From JBEIFW01 sp044370695 (GTDB taxonomy: Bacteria; Actinomycetota; Acidimicrobiia; Acidimicrobiales; Ilumatobacteraceae), in the NCBI GenBank assembly GCA_044370695.1, contig JBILVB010000020.1, positions 1 through 37,298 of the forward strand: a stretch of DNA of 37,298 bases, read 5' to 3'. Made by a program: the position numbers and the translations under genes. This document shows, piece after piece, positions 23,936-32,484 of the stretch; the stretch's first letter is position 1, and the number at the start of each line of letters is the position of its first letter. The notes below the pieces were generated by a model. That model was not told the DNA's origin, ran no database searches, and was given only the letters and a program-made list of their open reading frames with translations.

Positions 23936-24958
23936 TCACCGCAGGGGAGCGATGTCCTGAGCCTGACCGGAGGCGATCGCAGTTTCAATGGCCCGGCAGA
24001 TCGCCAGCGAGACCGTGCCGTCCCGGGGCGTGGCACGATCAGCGACGCCCCGGGCGACTGCGGCAGCGAACTCGTCGATCATCGGACGCATCCCGACCTG
24101 GAACGGATCGGCAACCAGGTCGACGACCGACTCGGGTTCGGCACCAGCGATGTGCAGCACCGCCTGCCGACAATGGTCGTATAGCGTTGCGTTCGTGCCG
24201 ACGCCGATCGTCTGAAATGACCAATTCGACAGCAGATCGCTGCGCCCGGCGGTTCCGTGCAGCAGCACACCGATAGCGCCGTTCGCGAAACGGACGGTCG
24301 CAACTGCGTTGTCGAGTTGGTTGAGCCCTCGGACCGCTAGATTGCCGCCCTCGGCCTGGACACGAACGATCTCGCTTCCGGCGAGATAACGCATGAGATC
24401 GATGCTGTGCACGAGCGAACTGGTGAGACGACCACCGCTCAGTGCGGGGTCGTTCACCCAGCCGCTCATCTCCTGTGAGGCGTCGTACATCGTGTGCGAC
24501 GTCACGACGACGGGCTGCGGAACGAGGGCCTTGGAGGCGGCCACGGCGGGAGCGAAGCGGAACTTGTAGCCGATCATGGCGACGATTCCGTACCGCGCAA
24601 CACTGCGCTCAATCTCCAGGCACTCGGGGACCGTCATCGCCATGGGCTTTTCGAGCAGGAGGTGCTTGCCGGCCCCGGCGGTGGCGAGCGCGAGCTCCCG
24701 ATGTGTGTGGGTGGTGGTGGCGACGAACACCGCGTCGACATCGGGGGCATCGACGGCTTCTCGCCAGTCGGCAAGCACGCGCGTTTCGTGCGGCAGGCTC
24801 GATGCGAGTGCGGCAGCCCGATCACGGTCGGGGTCGCAGCAGACCGATAGCTCACAGTGCTCGTTGTCGAGCGCGGCCGCGGCTAGGTGATGGCCTTGGA
24901 ACCCGCACCCGAGCAATGCAACGCGCAGCCGGCGGCGTGAGCCGGTGGAGCTGGTCAT
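23936..24958 (-). CDS. Gfo/Idh/MocA family oxidoreductase
   Basis: A 340-residue NAD(P)-dependent oxidoreductase. The Rossmann motif is VALLGCGFQGHHL near the N-terminus, and the family signature EKP lies in HLLLEKPMAM, whose lysine is catalytic in this family. The C-terminal alpha/beta domain carries SLVHSIDLMRYL, with the His-x-x-Asp pair of the substrate site. Relatives oxidise inositols, sugars or amino-sugar derivatives. The ATG at 24958 is chosen because it overlaps the stop of the upstream GntR gene by four bases; a longer N-terminus would read into that gene. Being coupled to the regulator, it is probably expressed under GntR control. Confidence 0.9.
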   Translation of the reverse strand: MTSSTGSRRRLRVALLGCGFQGHHLAAAALDNEHCELSVCCDPDRDRAAALASSLPHETRVLADWREAVDAPDVDAVFVATTTHTHRELALATAGAGKHLLLEKPMAMTVPECLEIERSVARYGIVAMIGYKFRFAPAVAASKALVPQPVVVTSHTMYDASQEMSGWVNDPALSGGRLTSSLVHSIDLMRYLAGSEIVRVQAEGGNLAVRGLNQLDNAVATVRFANGAIGVLLHGTAGRSDLLSNWSFQTIGVGTNATLYDHCRQAVLHIAGAEPESVVDLVADPFQVGMRPMIDEFAAAVARGVADRATPRDGTVSLAICRAIETAIASGQAQDIAPLR

Positions 24959-25746
24959 CGACGAGCGGCGAGGTCGATGTCCTCGATCCCGGCGAACGCG
25001 CCGCTCGAAGTCCGCCAGTGCCAATCGGTTGCCTTGCGGATCGCCTCGGGATCCCGTTGCTGGATCGCATCGAGCATCGCTTCGTGGGTGTCGATCACCA
25101 GCTCGGGGATCTCGTGGTAGAGGTTGTACTGAAGCAGCGCTGCCGCGGACTCACTCAGCACGCTGTGCTGGTAGAAGAACAACATTTCGCTGCGCGCCGC
25201 CAGTCCGATCTGGTAGTGGAATCGATGGTCGTAGCGGAGGAAACTCCCACCCGATCCCCGCCTCAGCTCGGACGACATCAGGCGGATGGATTCCCGCATT
25301 GCGTCGAACTCCTTGGCTGTCCCACGCTCGCCTGCGAGCAGGGCCAATTCCTCCTCGACGGGACGGCGTGCCTCGACGAGCTCGGTGAGGGTCGCATTGC
25401 GCCAATCGGACATCCGTCGGAGCAACGCCAGCGGGATGTCGTCGTTCAGGATCGTGATCCCTCCGCTCACACCGCGTTTGGTGGACACGACACCGTGCTC
25501 GCGCAGGACACGAACGGCCTCGCCGACTACAGGTTTGCTCACCCCGGTAAGAGCAGCGAGGGCCTCGATCGTCGGCAGTTGACTCCCGACTGGGATGATC
25601 CCGGCTCGTACACCGAGCACGATCTGGTCTACGACGATGTCGTGGGCCCGCCGCGGCGAGACTCTGTAGAAGGGGAGGCGCTCACCGGCTGCGAACGGTG
25701 TCAACAACTGGCCGCCCTCGGGGGGAGGGGGAAGTAGGTCCGTCAT
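24955..25746 (-). CDS. GntR family transcriptional regulator (FadR/FCD type)
   Basis: A 263-residue regulator. The winged helix-turn-helix runs about residues 33-100 (VGSQLPTIEALAALTGVSK, then VLREHGVVSTKRGVSGG). A C-terminal FCD ligand domain follows, with RYDHRFHYQIGLAARSEML and a later histidine in DTHEAMLDAI, the pattern of metal and ligand contacts in FCD proteins. Such regulators usually respond to organic acids or amino acids. I place the start at ATG 25746; a longer open frame reaching 25998 would run into the aminotransferase gene. A perfect 6+6 palindrome lies upstream at 25798-25811, and TAGCCT 8 nt before the ATG may be a -10 box. It is the only GntR regulator in the window. Confidence 0.9.
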   Translation of the reverse strand: MTDLLPPPPEGGQLLTPFAAGERLPFYRVSPRRAHDIVVDQIVLGVRAGIIPVGSQLPTIEALAALTGVSKPVVGEAVRVLREHGVVSTKRGVSGGITILNDDIPLALLRRMSDWRNATLTELVEARRPVEEELALLAGERGTAKEFDAMRESIRLMSSELRRGSGGSFLRYDHRFHYQIGLAARSEMLFFYQHSVLSESAAALLQYNLYHEIPELVIDTHEAMLDAIQQRDPEAIRKATDWHWRTSSGAFAGIEDIDLAARR

Positions 25747-25797
25747 CGGGCGGCAGGCTATCGGGTTGACTCCTGCCAAATGTCGTCGATATTGATG

Positions 25798-25811
25798 AAT
25801 TCGTCCGAATT
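25798..25811. promoter_or_regulatory. Perfect palindrome upstream of GntR gene
   Basis: AATTCG-TC-CGAATT is a 14-bp inverted repeat between the aminotransferase stop (25815) and the GntR start (25746), in an A/T-rich segment. Position suggests autoregulation by the GntR protein; this is inference. Confidence 0.4.
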
Positions 25812-25814
25812 GGC

Positions 25815-27098
25815 CTATCGGGAACGAAAGACCGGTCGCATCGGTGCGCCGACCAGCATCGGGGCCAGGTCGTCGCACCGGGCCATCACCTCGAGCGCAT
25901 GGTCGAGCGCAACGAGCCCGGCATCGATGTCGGCATCGGTGTGACGCGCGCACAATGGCGTCGATCCGTTGAAGAGGATGCCGTGCTGGGCGAAGCACTG
26001 GTGGACCCAGCTTCGCCGTAGCTGGTCGGTGTCGCCCGGGAACGTGACGACCGGGCGGTGCGGCTCGCCCGACGCGCGAACCAGGTGGCCCACTCCGTGC
26101 GCAGCAATCCGTTCGTTGAACCCGTGGAGAAGACGTGTGCCGAGGCGTTCGATCCGGGCGAGTATCGACCCGTCGGCGATCATGTCCAGCACCACGCTGG
26201 CCGCGGCGAGCGACAGCGTCTCACCGCCGTGGGTGAGCGATACGAAGACCTCGTCGAAACTGCGCATCACATCCCACCGGCCAGCCACCGCCGAGACGGG
26301 CATCCCGTTACCGAGGGCCTTGCCGTAGCAGGAGAAGTCGGGTTGGACCCCATAGCGCTCGCGGGCCCCTCCCGGGGCCAGGCGGAATCCGGTCACGACC
26401 TCGTCGAAGATCACGAGCGCTCCGTGTGCGTGCGCGCGCTCCACGACGCCTTCCAGGAAGCCCGGTGTGGGCAGCTCGGTTCCCGACGGTTCGAGGGCCA
26501 CAGCGGCGATACGACCGTTCCCGCGCTCGAGCTGCTGTTCGAGGCTGTCGAGATCGTTGTACGCGAACTTCGAAACCAGGTCCCGCACGGCGGTCGGGAC
26601 GCCGGCGGAAAACCCCGCCGAGGCGACGTACCAGTCGTGCCACCCGTGCCAGCCGCACACGAGGAGCTGGTCGCGCCCCGTGAGGTTGCGCGCAGCACGC
26701 ACTGCGGCGCTCACCACATCTGAACCCGACTTGCCGAACCGCACAGCCTCCACACCCGGGACCATTCGCACGATCTGCTCGGCTACCTGCACCTCGATGG
26801 GGTGGGAAAGCGAGAAGACGACACCTTCCTCGAGCTGCCGGCGCACTGCGGCGTTCACCGCCGGTTCGGCATAGCCGAGGATCACGGGCGCCAATGCCAT
26901 GGCGTAGTCGAGCCACTCGTTGCCGTCGACGTCCCAGACGTGGGCACCTTTGCCGGACTGGATGAACGACGGCGCAACCCGGTCGGGCCACTGGCTGGCG
27001 TGTTTGGACCAGGTCTGCGTCGCCATCGGGATCACGGAGCGGGCACGTTCGAGCAGTGCCCGGCTTTCCGTGAAGTTGGGAAGGAACGCTTCGGTCAT
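25815..27098 (-). CDS. Class III aminotransferase (glutamate-1-semialdehyde aminomutase-like)
   Basis: A 427-residue fold-type I PLP enzyme. The cofactor Asp is in FDEVVTGFRL (about 231-240) and the PLP lysine is K260 in SCYGKALGNGMP; substrate-side motifs include VWDVDGNEWLDYAMALA and FGKSGSDVVSAAVRAAR. This is the HemL-like branch, which in catabolic clusters often contains beta-amino-acid or amino-sugar aminotransferases instead of the haem enzyme. The FGKSGSD motif (not FVNSGTEA as in common omega-transaminases) supports that branch. No other tetrapyrrole genes are nearby. AGGAG precedes the ATG, and the gene follows the dimethylformamidase-like gene by 11 bp. Confidence 0.88.
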   Translation of the reverse strand: MTEAFLPNFTESRALLERARSVIPMATQTWSKHASQWPDRVAPSFIQSGKGAHVWDVDGNEWLDYAMALAPVILGYAEPAVNAAVRRQLEEGVVFSLSHPIEVQVAEQIVRMVPGVEAVRFGKSGSDVVSAAVRAARNLTGRDQLLVCGWHGWHDWYVASAGFSAGVPTAVRDLVSKFAYNDLDSLEQQLERGNGRIAAVALEPSGTELPTPGFLEGVVERAHAHGALVIFDEVVTGFRLAPGGARERYGVQPDFSCYGKALGNGMPVSAVAGRWDVMRSFDEVFVSLTHGGETLSLAAASVVLDMIADGSILARIERLGTRLLHGFNERIAAHGVGHLVRASGEPHRPVVTFPGDTDQLRRSWVHQCFAQHGILFNGSTPLCARHTDADIDAGLVALDHALEVMARCDDLAPMLVGAPMRPVFRSR

Positions 27099-27109
27099 TG
27101 ATGCTCCTC

Positions 27110-29380
27110 TCAGTTCGAGGCCCTCGTGAAAGGGACGTCGCTGTCGAACCGGTCAAGGACGTTCTGCATTATCCGCGAGACGGGGTTCTCGTAGCCGTTG
27201 TGCGACAGACAGCCGGTCCAGCTGATCGAACCGACGGAGAACACTGCGCCTCCGTTGGGTCCTTCGAAGAACACCATGTCCGCACGTGTCGCATTCGTCT
27301 GGGCCTCGGTCAGATCCCGCCCGAGGCTGCGCAGCAACTCGATGGCAGGGACGTAGATGCTGCTGGCAGGAGCAGTGGCGACGACCAGCGCGTGCTCGGG
27401 CGTTCCCAGAGCAGTGTCGGCGCAATCGAGCTCGTAACCCGCTGCGGCGCCGAAGTGCAGACCGAAGTCACCGATCACGTCGGTCTCGACGCCGTCGAAG
27501 ATGAACGCCGCGCGGGGATCATGGCTCGCCCCGGTCCTCAGATACGGGACGGCGTTCACGCCGCCCGGCTGCTCGTCGAGGCGGCCCAGCAGACTCGAGA
27601 ATCCGATTCCCACGGTCGACTGTGGCGCCAGGCCACGGTCGCGCCAGGTGCCCCCCATCGCCCCGGTGGAGCTGTGATGTACCTCGCCGGGCGACGAACT
27701 CCACGTCCGCGTGCCGCTGAGTCCGCGCCGGACCTCGAGCACGTGCGGCTTGTCGGGTGACAGTGAGGTCACCCAGTACATACCGTTTCCGCCGAGGTAC
27801 ATGACACGGCCACCGTCGGCGAGGTAGCTGCGCAGGCCGCCGAGCATCTCCCAGGTCCAGTACTCGGGATGCGAACCCGTGAGCACGACCCGGTAGGGCG
27901 ACAGCGCGTGGACGCCTTCGTGGTGCAGGTCTTCATCGGTGACGACGTCGAACGCGTAGCCCTTCTCCGTCAGCCAATCGATGGTGTAGAGCTCGCAGTT
28001 GAGACCGTGCGCGTACCGGAACTTGAGGCCCGGCTTGTTGTAGCGGGGCCGCATGTTGAGGATCGGACGCAGTCGAGACGAGTGGCATACGCCGGTGAAG
28101 TCGGCGTGGAGGTCGTACACGCTGTTCAGCCCGACCTCGGTGATGTACCTGAAGGCGGCCGCCTCGTAGGGCGTGCCGTGGCCGACCACCGAATCGATCG
28201 TCGTCGCGTAGTCAGGGCTGCGGCGTGTGACGTAGTCGCCCATCATGTGTTCGTTCCCGTACGCCATGTAGCTCAGCGTGGGCACCAGCAGCGCAATGCG
28301 TTTGGCCGTATTGGCCGATGACGGCCGGACGAAGAACGGGACGTACTCGTCGAATCCGCCGGTCGACAGGTGCGCTGCGTAGACGCCGCTCGGCCAGTCG
28401 GTGGGTACGGCGAGCGAGAAATCGGTCGACCAACCGGCGTCGTCAAGGTCGTCGTCGTGGAAGTGAATGGCATCGTATTCGTCGGTGGCGGCCCGCCAGT
28501 CGACCTCGCGTCCGGTCCACCGGGGGCCGGTGACGGCTCGCATCGGCATGTTGACCGCACGTCCGTGCTGCGAGCCCGAGCGGTCGACGATGCGGTCCGT
28601 GGGGATCTCCTGCGAGAAGTCCCACGCTGCGACCGGCACGTGGTCCCGAGGCTGGCCGAAGGCGCAGACTTCGGCCAGCGCGTCGGCGTCGAGGACGGCG
28701 CCGAAAATGGCCGGCCGTGCGAGTTTCCCAGTGAAGCAGCCGCCGGGGGCAGGGCCGTCGGAGTGCGACGCTGCGATCAGGACAGGGCCATGCCTGACCG
28801 CGTTCGACGGGTGGGCCTCGGCCAGCGCTGAACTCCAACCCGACGCCGCCGGGTCGACCGATGCTCGGTAGAGCGTGAGGCGGGCGTGCCCGGTCCGGCC
28901 GTCGTACGACGCGGCGACGAACGACCACGTCGAGCGGGCTAACGCCTGCTCCACCCGCACTACGTCGTGGCTCGCGCCGCTTGCGATGTGGAGTGCCACA
29001 CAGCCGTCGGGCTCGAGTACCAGACGGACGCCCGGCTTCCCGTCGCCTTCCCACTGCGCCAGGATGCCGGACGGTTCCGGGCCGACCGCCGTCGGATACA
29101 CCCAGGCGGTGAGCGTGAACGCTTCGAGAGTTCCGACAGTCCCCTGGTCGTCGACGACCACATAGGAACCGGGGCGGATCGACTGCACCCGTCCGGGGTA
29201 CACGCCGTCCGCGGTGGTCGGGCAGGGCTCAGCCCGGAATCCGGGACCGCCACCGCCGACGAAGCCGTGCCGGAGCCGCACGAAGCGAACCTCGTATGAC
29301 GTCTGACGGCAACTCACCTTGAATTCGACGGTCTCGCCGGCGCGTACCGACAGCTTGTCGGTGTACCCGAGGACCTCCAC
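27110..29380 (-). CDS. N,N-dimethylformamidase large-subunit-like protein with LamG domain
   Basis: A 756-residue protein. Residues about 70-245 form a LamG/concanavalin-like beta-sandwich (LEAFTLTAWVYPT, WSFVAASYDGRTG); residues about 300-750 match the large subunit of bacterial dimethylformamidase, including CELYTIDWL, TGSHPEYWTWEML, GGNGMYWV and the terminal WTGCLSHNGYENPVSRI. Characterised DMFase has a mononuclear iron bound by two Tyr and one Glu; by spacing, Y465, Y507 and perhaps E566 are the likely equivalents here, pending alignment. DMFase needs a ~15-kDa small subunit, and no such gene is adjacent. The start is GTG 29380 without a ribosome site but with TATTGT 6 nt upstream. The likely reaction is amide C-N hydrolysis; substrate unknown. 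Confidence 0.82.
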   Translation of the reverse strand: MEVLGYTDKLSVRAGETVEFKVSCRQTSYEVRFVRLRHGFVGGGGPGFRAEPCPTTADGVYPGRVQSIRPGSYVVVDDQGTVGTLEAFTLTAWVYPTAVGPEPSGILAQWEGDGKPGVRLVLEPDGCVALHIASGASHDVVRVEQALARSTWSFVAASYDGRTGHARLTLYRASVDPAASGWSSALAEAHPSNAVRHGPVLIAASHSDGPAPGGCFTGKLARPAIFGAVLDADALAEVCAFGQPRDHVPVAAWDFSQEIPTDRIVDRSGSQHGRAVNMPMRAVTGPRWTGREVDWRAATDEYDAIHFHDDDLDDAGWSTDFSLAVPTDWPSGVYAAHLSTGGFDEYVPFFVRPSSANTAKRIALLVPTLSYMAYGNEHMMGDYVTRRSPDYATTIDSVVGHGTPYEAAAFRYITEVGLNSVYDLHADFTGVCHSSRLRPILNMRPRYNKPGLKFRYAHGLNCELYTIDWLTEKGYAFDVVTDEDLHHEGVHALSPYRVVLTGSHPEYWTWEMLGGLRSYLADGGRVMYLGGNGMYWVTSLSPDKPHVLEVRRGLSGTRTWSSSPGEVHHSSTGAMGGTWRDRGLAPQSTVGIGFSSLLGRLDEQPGGVNAVPYLRTGASHDPRAAFIFDGVETDVIGDFGLHFGAAAGYELDCADTALGTPEHALVVATAPASSIYVPAIELLRSLGRDLTEAQTNATRADMVFFEGPNGGAVFSVGSISWTGCLSHNGYENPVSRIMQNVLDRFDSDVPFTRASN

Positions 29381-29405
29381 GAAATAACAATATCACAGAT
29401 CAATT
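29381..29405 (-). promoter_or_regulatory. A/T-rich leaderless-type promoter for the DMFase-like gene
   Basis: On the minus strand TATTGT (29392-29387) ends six bases before the GTG at 29380, giving a transcript that starts at or next to the start codon. The A/T-rich stretch overlaps the last codons of the Lrp/AsnC gene. So the DMFase-like and aminotransferase genes can be transcribed apart from the regulator. Confidence 0.4.
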
Positions 29406-29899
29406 GGTAAAGGTCGGACGCGGGTTCGGCCGGGGCGTTCGCTCTGCGGCGGTGTGTCCGTGCCGGCGAGCACGATCATCGTCTTGGTGCCGATGATGTT
29501 GGCGCTGGCTCGAATCCGATCGACGACCCGCTTGAGGTCTTGGACATCCCGGACCCGCACCCACGCCAATGCGTCCGGGTCGCCCGCCATCGTGAACAGT
29601 CCGACCACCTCCGGGATCTCGTCGCCGAGTGCGGCGATCTGGTCGACGCGGGCATTGCCGGAGAAGCGGAGCTCGACGAAGGCCTGCAACGACTGGCCCA
29701 GCCGGGCATGGTCGACGAGGGCAGTGAACCCGAGCAGCACGCCGGCTTCGATCAGTCGGTCGACCCGACGTTTCGCAGCGGGCGCCGACATGCCCGACTG
29801 GCGACCGAGTTCGCCGTAGGTGCTGCGGGCGTTGCGCTCGAGGAGCTCGATCAGCCTCAGGTCGAGCGCATCGATGGCGCTATCACCGTCGCCTCTCAT
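29393..29899 (-). CDS. Lrp/AsnC family transcriptional regulator
   Basis: About 168 residues: an N-terminal helix-turn-helix (LIELLERNARSTYGELGRQ, SAPAAKRRVDRLIEAGV) followed by the RAM/ActR ligand-binding domain (LQAFVELRF, VVGLFTMAGDPDALAWVRV). Lrp/AsnC proteins bind amino acids and form octamers or dimers. ATG 29899 gives the usual spacing before the first helix; ATG 29923 is also in frame, and neither has a clear ribosome site. The gene is divergent from the E1-like gene (109-bp gap) and precedes the DMFase-like gene on the same strand, so it could sense an amino acid released by the pathway and control either side. Confidence 0.88.
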   Translation of the reverse strand: MRGDGDSAIDALDLRLIELLERNARSTYGELGRQSGMSAPAAKRRVDRLIEAGVLLGFTALVDHARLGQSLQAFVELRFSGNARVDQIAALGDEIPEVVGLFTMAGDPDALAWVRVRDVQDLKRVVDRIRASANIIGTKTMIVLAGTDTPPQSERPGRTRVRPLPIDL

Positions 29900-30008
29900 G
29901 CAACAGATCGTCGCGCATTCCATCGCAGACGGTGATTCGTTGCCGGTCTTGTCGGTTGCGCCAGCTGATCGTTGTGGAGCGACTCGACCTGGGGCACGGT
30001 ACCGGTCC

Positions 30009-32360
30009 ATGGCAGCGCACGAGACCCCACGGCCCCCGGTCGACACCGACGCGATCGAGGTGCTCAAGTCGATCCAGCGGCGGGTGCTCTGGCTGGCAAC
30101 GAGGATGATCGACCACGCCAACCGGGCCGGATCCGGCAACGAGATCAAGGTCGGCGGTCACCAGGCATCGTGCGCGTCGATGGTGTCGATCATGACAGCG
30201 TTGTGGTTCGGCCATCTCGACGGTGCCGACAAGGTTGCGATCAAGCCGCATGCGTCGCCGGTCTTCCACTCGATCAAGTACCTCACCGGTGAGCTCGACG
30301 GCTGCTACCTGACCCGCCTGCGGGCCTTCGGAGGTCTCCAGGCGTATCCCAGCCGTACCAAGGACCCCGACGTCGCCGACTTCTCGACCGGCTCGGTCGG
30401 CCTCGGGGTCGTCGCTCCGTTGTTCGCTGCGGCCGCTCGCCGCTACGTCGACGCCCACTTCGACGGCGGTGCCGGTGCGGCCCCGAGGTTCATAGCGCTC
30501 GCCGGTGACGCCGAACTCGACGAAGGCAGCGTCTGGGAGGCGATCGCCGACCCGGCGCTGCAGGGCCTCGGCAACGTGCTGTGGGTGGTCGACACCAACC
30601 GCCAGAGTCTGGATCGCGTGGTGCCGGACCAGAAGATCAAGAAGTTCATCGCCTTCTTCGAGGCTGCGGGCTGGCATGTCGTAGAGGCCAAGTTCGGCTC
30701 GCTGCTCACTGCCGCCTTCGCCCGGCCGGGGGGTGAGCTCCTGCGCAACCACATCGAGCAGATGTCGAACGAGCGTTACCAGTCGTTGTTCGCGTTCGCC
30801 GGTGCGCCGCTGCGCAAACGGTTCCTGGCCGACGCCTCTCCCGAACTTGCGTCGTTCCTCGCCCAGTGGAGCGACGACGAGCTCGCCCCGCTCGTACAGA
30901 ACCTCGGCGGTCACGACCTCGGCGTGCTGCGCGAGGCGTTCCGTCGCTGCGATGAGGTCACCGATCGGCCGAGTGTGGTGTTCGCCTACACCGTCAAGGG
31001 CTGGGGCCTTCCCATCGCCGGCGACCCGCTCAACCACGCAGCGCTGCTGTCGGGTGAGCAGATCGACGAACTGCGCCGTCGCTGCGGGTTGACCCCGGAC
31101 ACGGAGTGGTCCGCCTTCGCCCCGGACACCCCCGAGGGCCGGCGGTGCGCATCGGTCGGCGCCTCCATCAACAACCGGCCACCCGTCCCCCGCCCGTCGG
31201 TTGTCGTGCCCTCCTCGGTCGGGCAGCCGACACCGGGCCGGGCGGTCAGCACGCAGGAGACGTTCGGACGGCTCCTCGTGCGGCTGGCCGACGACCCGGA
31301 AATGGCTCGGCGCATGGTGACGGTGTCGCCGGACGTGAGCGTGTCGACCAGCCTGGGAGGTTGGATCAACAAGATGGGGGTGTTCAACCCCAGTGAGCAA
31401 CCCGACTTCCTCGGTGACGGCCGGCTGTTGCGCTGGAAGCAGCGGGCCGGCGGCCATCACCTCGAGCTCGGGATCAGCGAGATGAACCTGTTCCTCGCGC
31501 TCCACGCGCTCGGTCTCGCCCACGAGTTGCACGGCGAGCTGCTGCTGCCCGTCGGCACCGTCTACGACCCGTTCGTGTGCCGCGGTCTCGACGCGCTGAT
31601 TTACGCTCTCTACAACGGCGCCCGCTTCGTCGTTGTGGGCACGCCCGCCGGTGTCACGCTCGCTCCCGAGGGCGGCGCCCACCAGAGCAGTATCACCCCG
31701 TCGATCGGTCTCGAGTTGCCCGGCCTCTCCTACGCCGAGCCGGCGTTCACACAAGCGTTGGACTGGTTGCTGTGCGACGGCCTCCAACGCCTCGCCCGGC
31801 CCGACGGCGACAGCCTCTACCTGCGGCTGTCGACGCGGCCGGTCGACCAGTCGCCGTTCGAACGCTGCCTGACCGCCAGGGGCGCCGAGGCGCTGCGCGC
31901 CGACGTGCTCGCCGGCGGGTACCGGTTGCGCGAGCCGGGAGGCGGGCCCGCCGAGTTGGTGCTCGCAACCTGCGGGCCGGTGGTGCCCGAGGTGCTGCAC
32001 GCCGCCCATCTGCTCGAACTCGAGGGTGTCCGCACCCTGGTGCTCGACCTGACCAGCCCCGACCGGCTCTACCGGGGGTGGCGCTCGACGACCGCACGGG
32101 CCGCCGACGTCGGGCGATCGCTCGCACCGTCGTTCCATCTGGCCCGGCTGCTCACCCCGGCGGAGCGGCGCCTGCCGATCGTCACGGTGCACGATGCCGC
32201 GAGCCACCACCTGGCCTGGCTCGGCGGGGTGTTCGGAGCCCGAGTGGTCGCCGTCGGCGTCGACGAATTCGGCCAGTCCGGCACCATCCCCGACCTGTAC
32301 CGGACCTTCGGACTCGCAAGCGACCAGATCGTCAACGCCGGACTTGTTGCCATCGGATGA
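30009..32360 (+). CDS. Transketolase-like 2-oxoacid dehydrogenase E1 (AceE/MdeB type)
   Basis: A 783-residue homodimeric E1 of the AceE family, shorter than E. coli AceE (887). The N-terminal domain has IKPHASPVFHSIKYL and the thiamine-diphosphate motif GDAELDEGS (about 166) ending at VLWVVDTNRQSLD. The pyrimidine-binding domain has the conserved LELGISEMNLFLAL, whose Glu activates the cofactor, and TLAPEGGAHQSSITPSIGLE. A C-terminal transketolase domain follows. No E2 or E3 gene is in the window, so it either uses partners from elsewhere or decarboxylates without them. Pseudomonas putida mdeB is a similar stand-alone E1 homologue, next to an Lrp-type regulator (mdeR), and acts on 2-oxobutyrate; the divergent Lrp gene here recalls that arrangement. 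Confidence 0.9.
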   Translation: MAAHETPRPPVDTDAIEVLKSIQRRVLWLATRMIDHANRAGSGNEIKVGGHQASCASMVSIMTALWFGHLDGADKVAIKPHASPVFHSIKYLTGELDGCYLTRLRAFGGLQAYPSRTKDPDVADFSTGSVGLGVVAPLFAAAARRYVDAHFDGGAGAAPRFIALAGDAELDEGSVWEAIADPALQGLGNVLWVVDTNRQSLDRVVPDQKIKKFIAFFEAAGWHVVEAKFGSLLTAAFARPGGELLRNHIEQMSNERYQSLFAFAGAPLRKRFLADASPELASFLAQWSDDELAPLVQNLGGHDLGVLREAFRRCDEVTDRPSVVFAYTVKGWGLPIAGDPLNHAALLSGEQIDELRRRCGLTPDTEWSAFAPDTPEGRRCASVGASINNRPPVPRPSVVVPSSVGQPTPGRAVSTQETFGRLLVRLADDPEMARRMVTVSPDVSVSTSLGGWINKMGVFNPSEQPDFLGDGRLLRWKQRAGGHHLELGISEMNLFLALHALGLAHELHGELLLPVGTVYDPFVCRGLDALIYALYNGARFVVVGTPAGVTLAPEGGAHQSSITPSIGLELPGLSYAEPAFTQALDWLLCDGLQRLARPDGDSLYLRLSTRPVDQSPFERCLTARGAEALRADVLAGGYRLREPGGGPAELVLATCGPVVPEVLHAAHLLELEGVRTLVLDLTSPDRLYRGWRSTTARAADVGRSLAPSFHLARLLTPAERRLPIVTVHDAASHHLAWLGGVFGARVVAVGVDEFGQSGTIPDLYRTFGLASDQIVNAGLVAIG

Positions 32361-32484
32361 CGCCGCCCGGAGGGCAGCGCGGTGCGTGCATCGATCGCCA
32401 CCACGGCCGCCCCGTTTCGATCCCGGAACTGGCCGAAGTCGGCGTGCACGCGCTCGTGGTCCTGCTTCCAGGGCACGACGGGGC

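Noticed and set aside
32361..32484. Antisense frame reading WKQDHERVHADFG and VVAIDART, slightly like a DDE transposase core
   Set aside because: Only about 40 residues, with no second or third catalytic acid, inverted repeats or target duplication. Too weak to call a transposase remnant.
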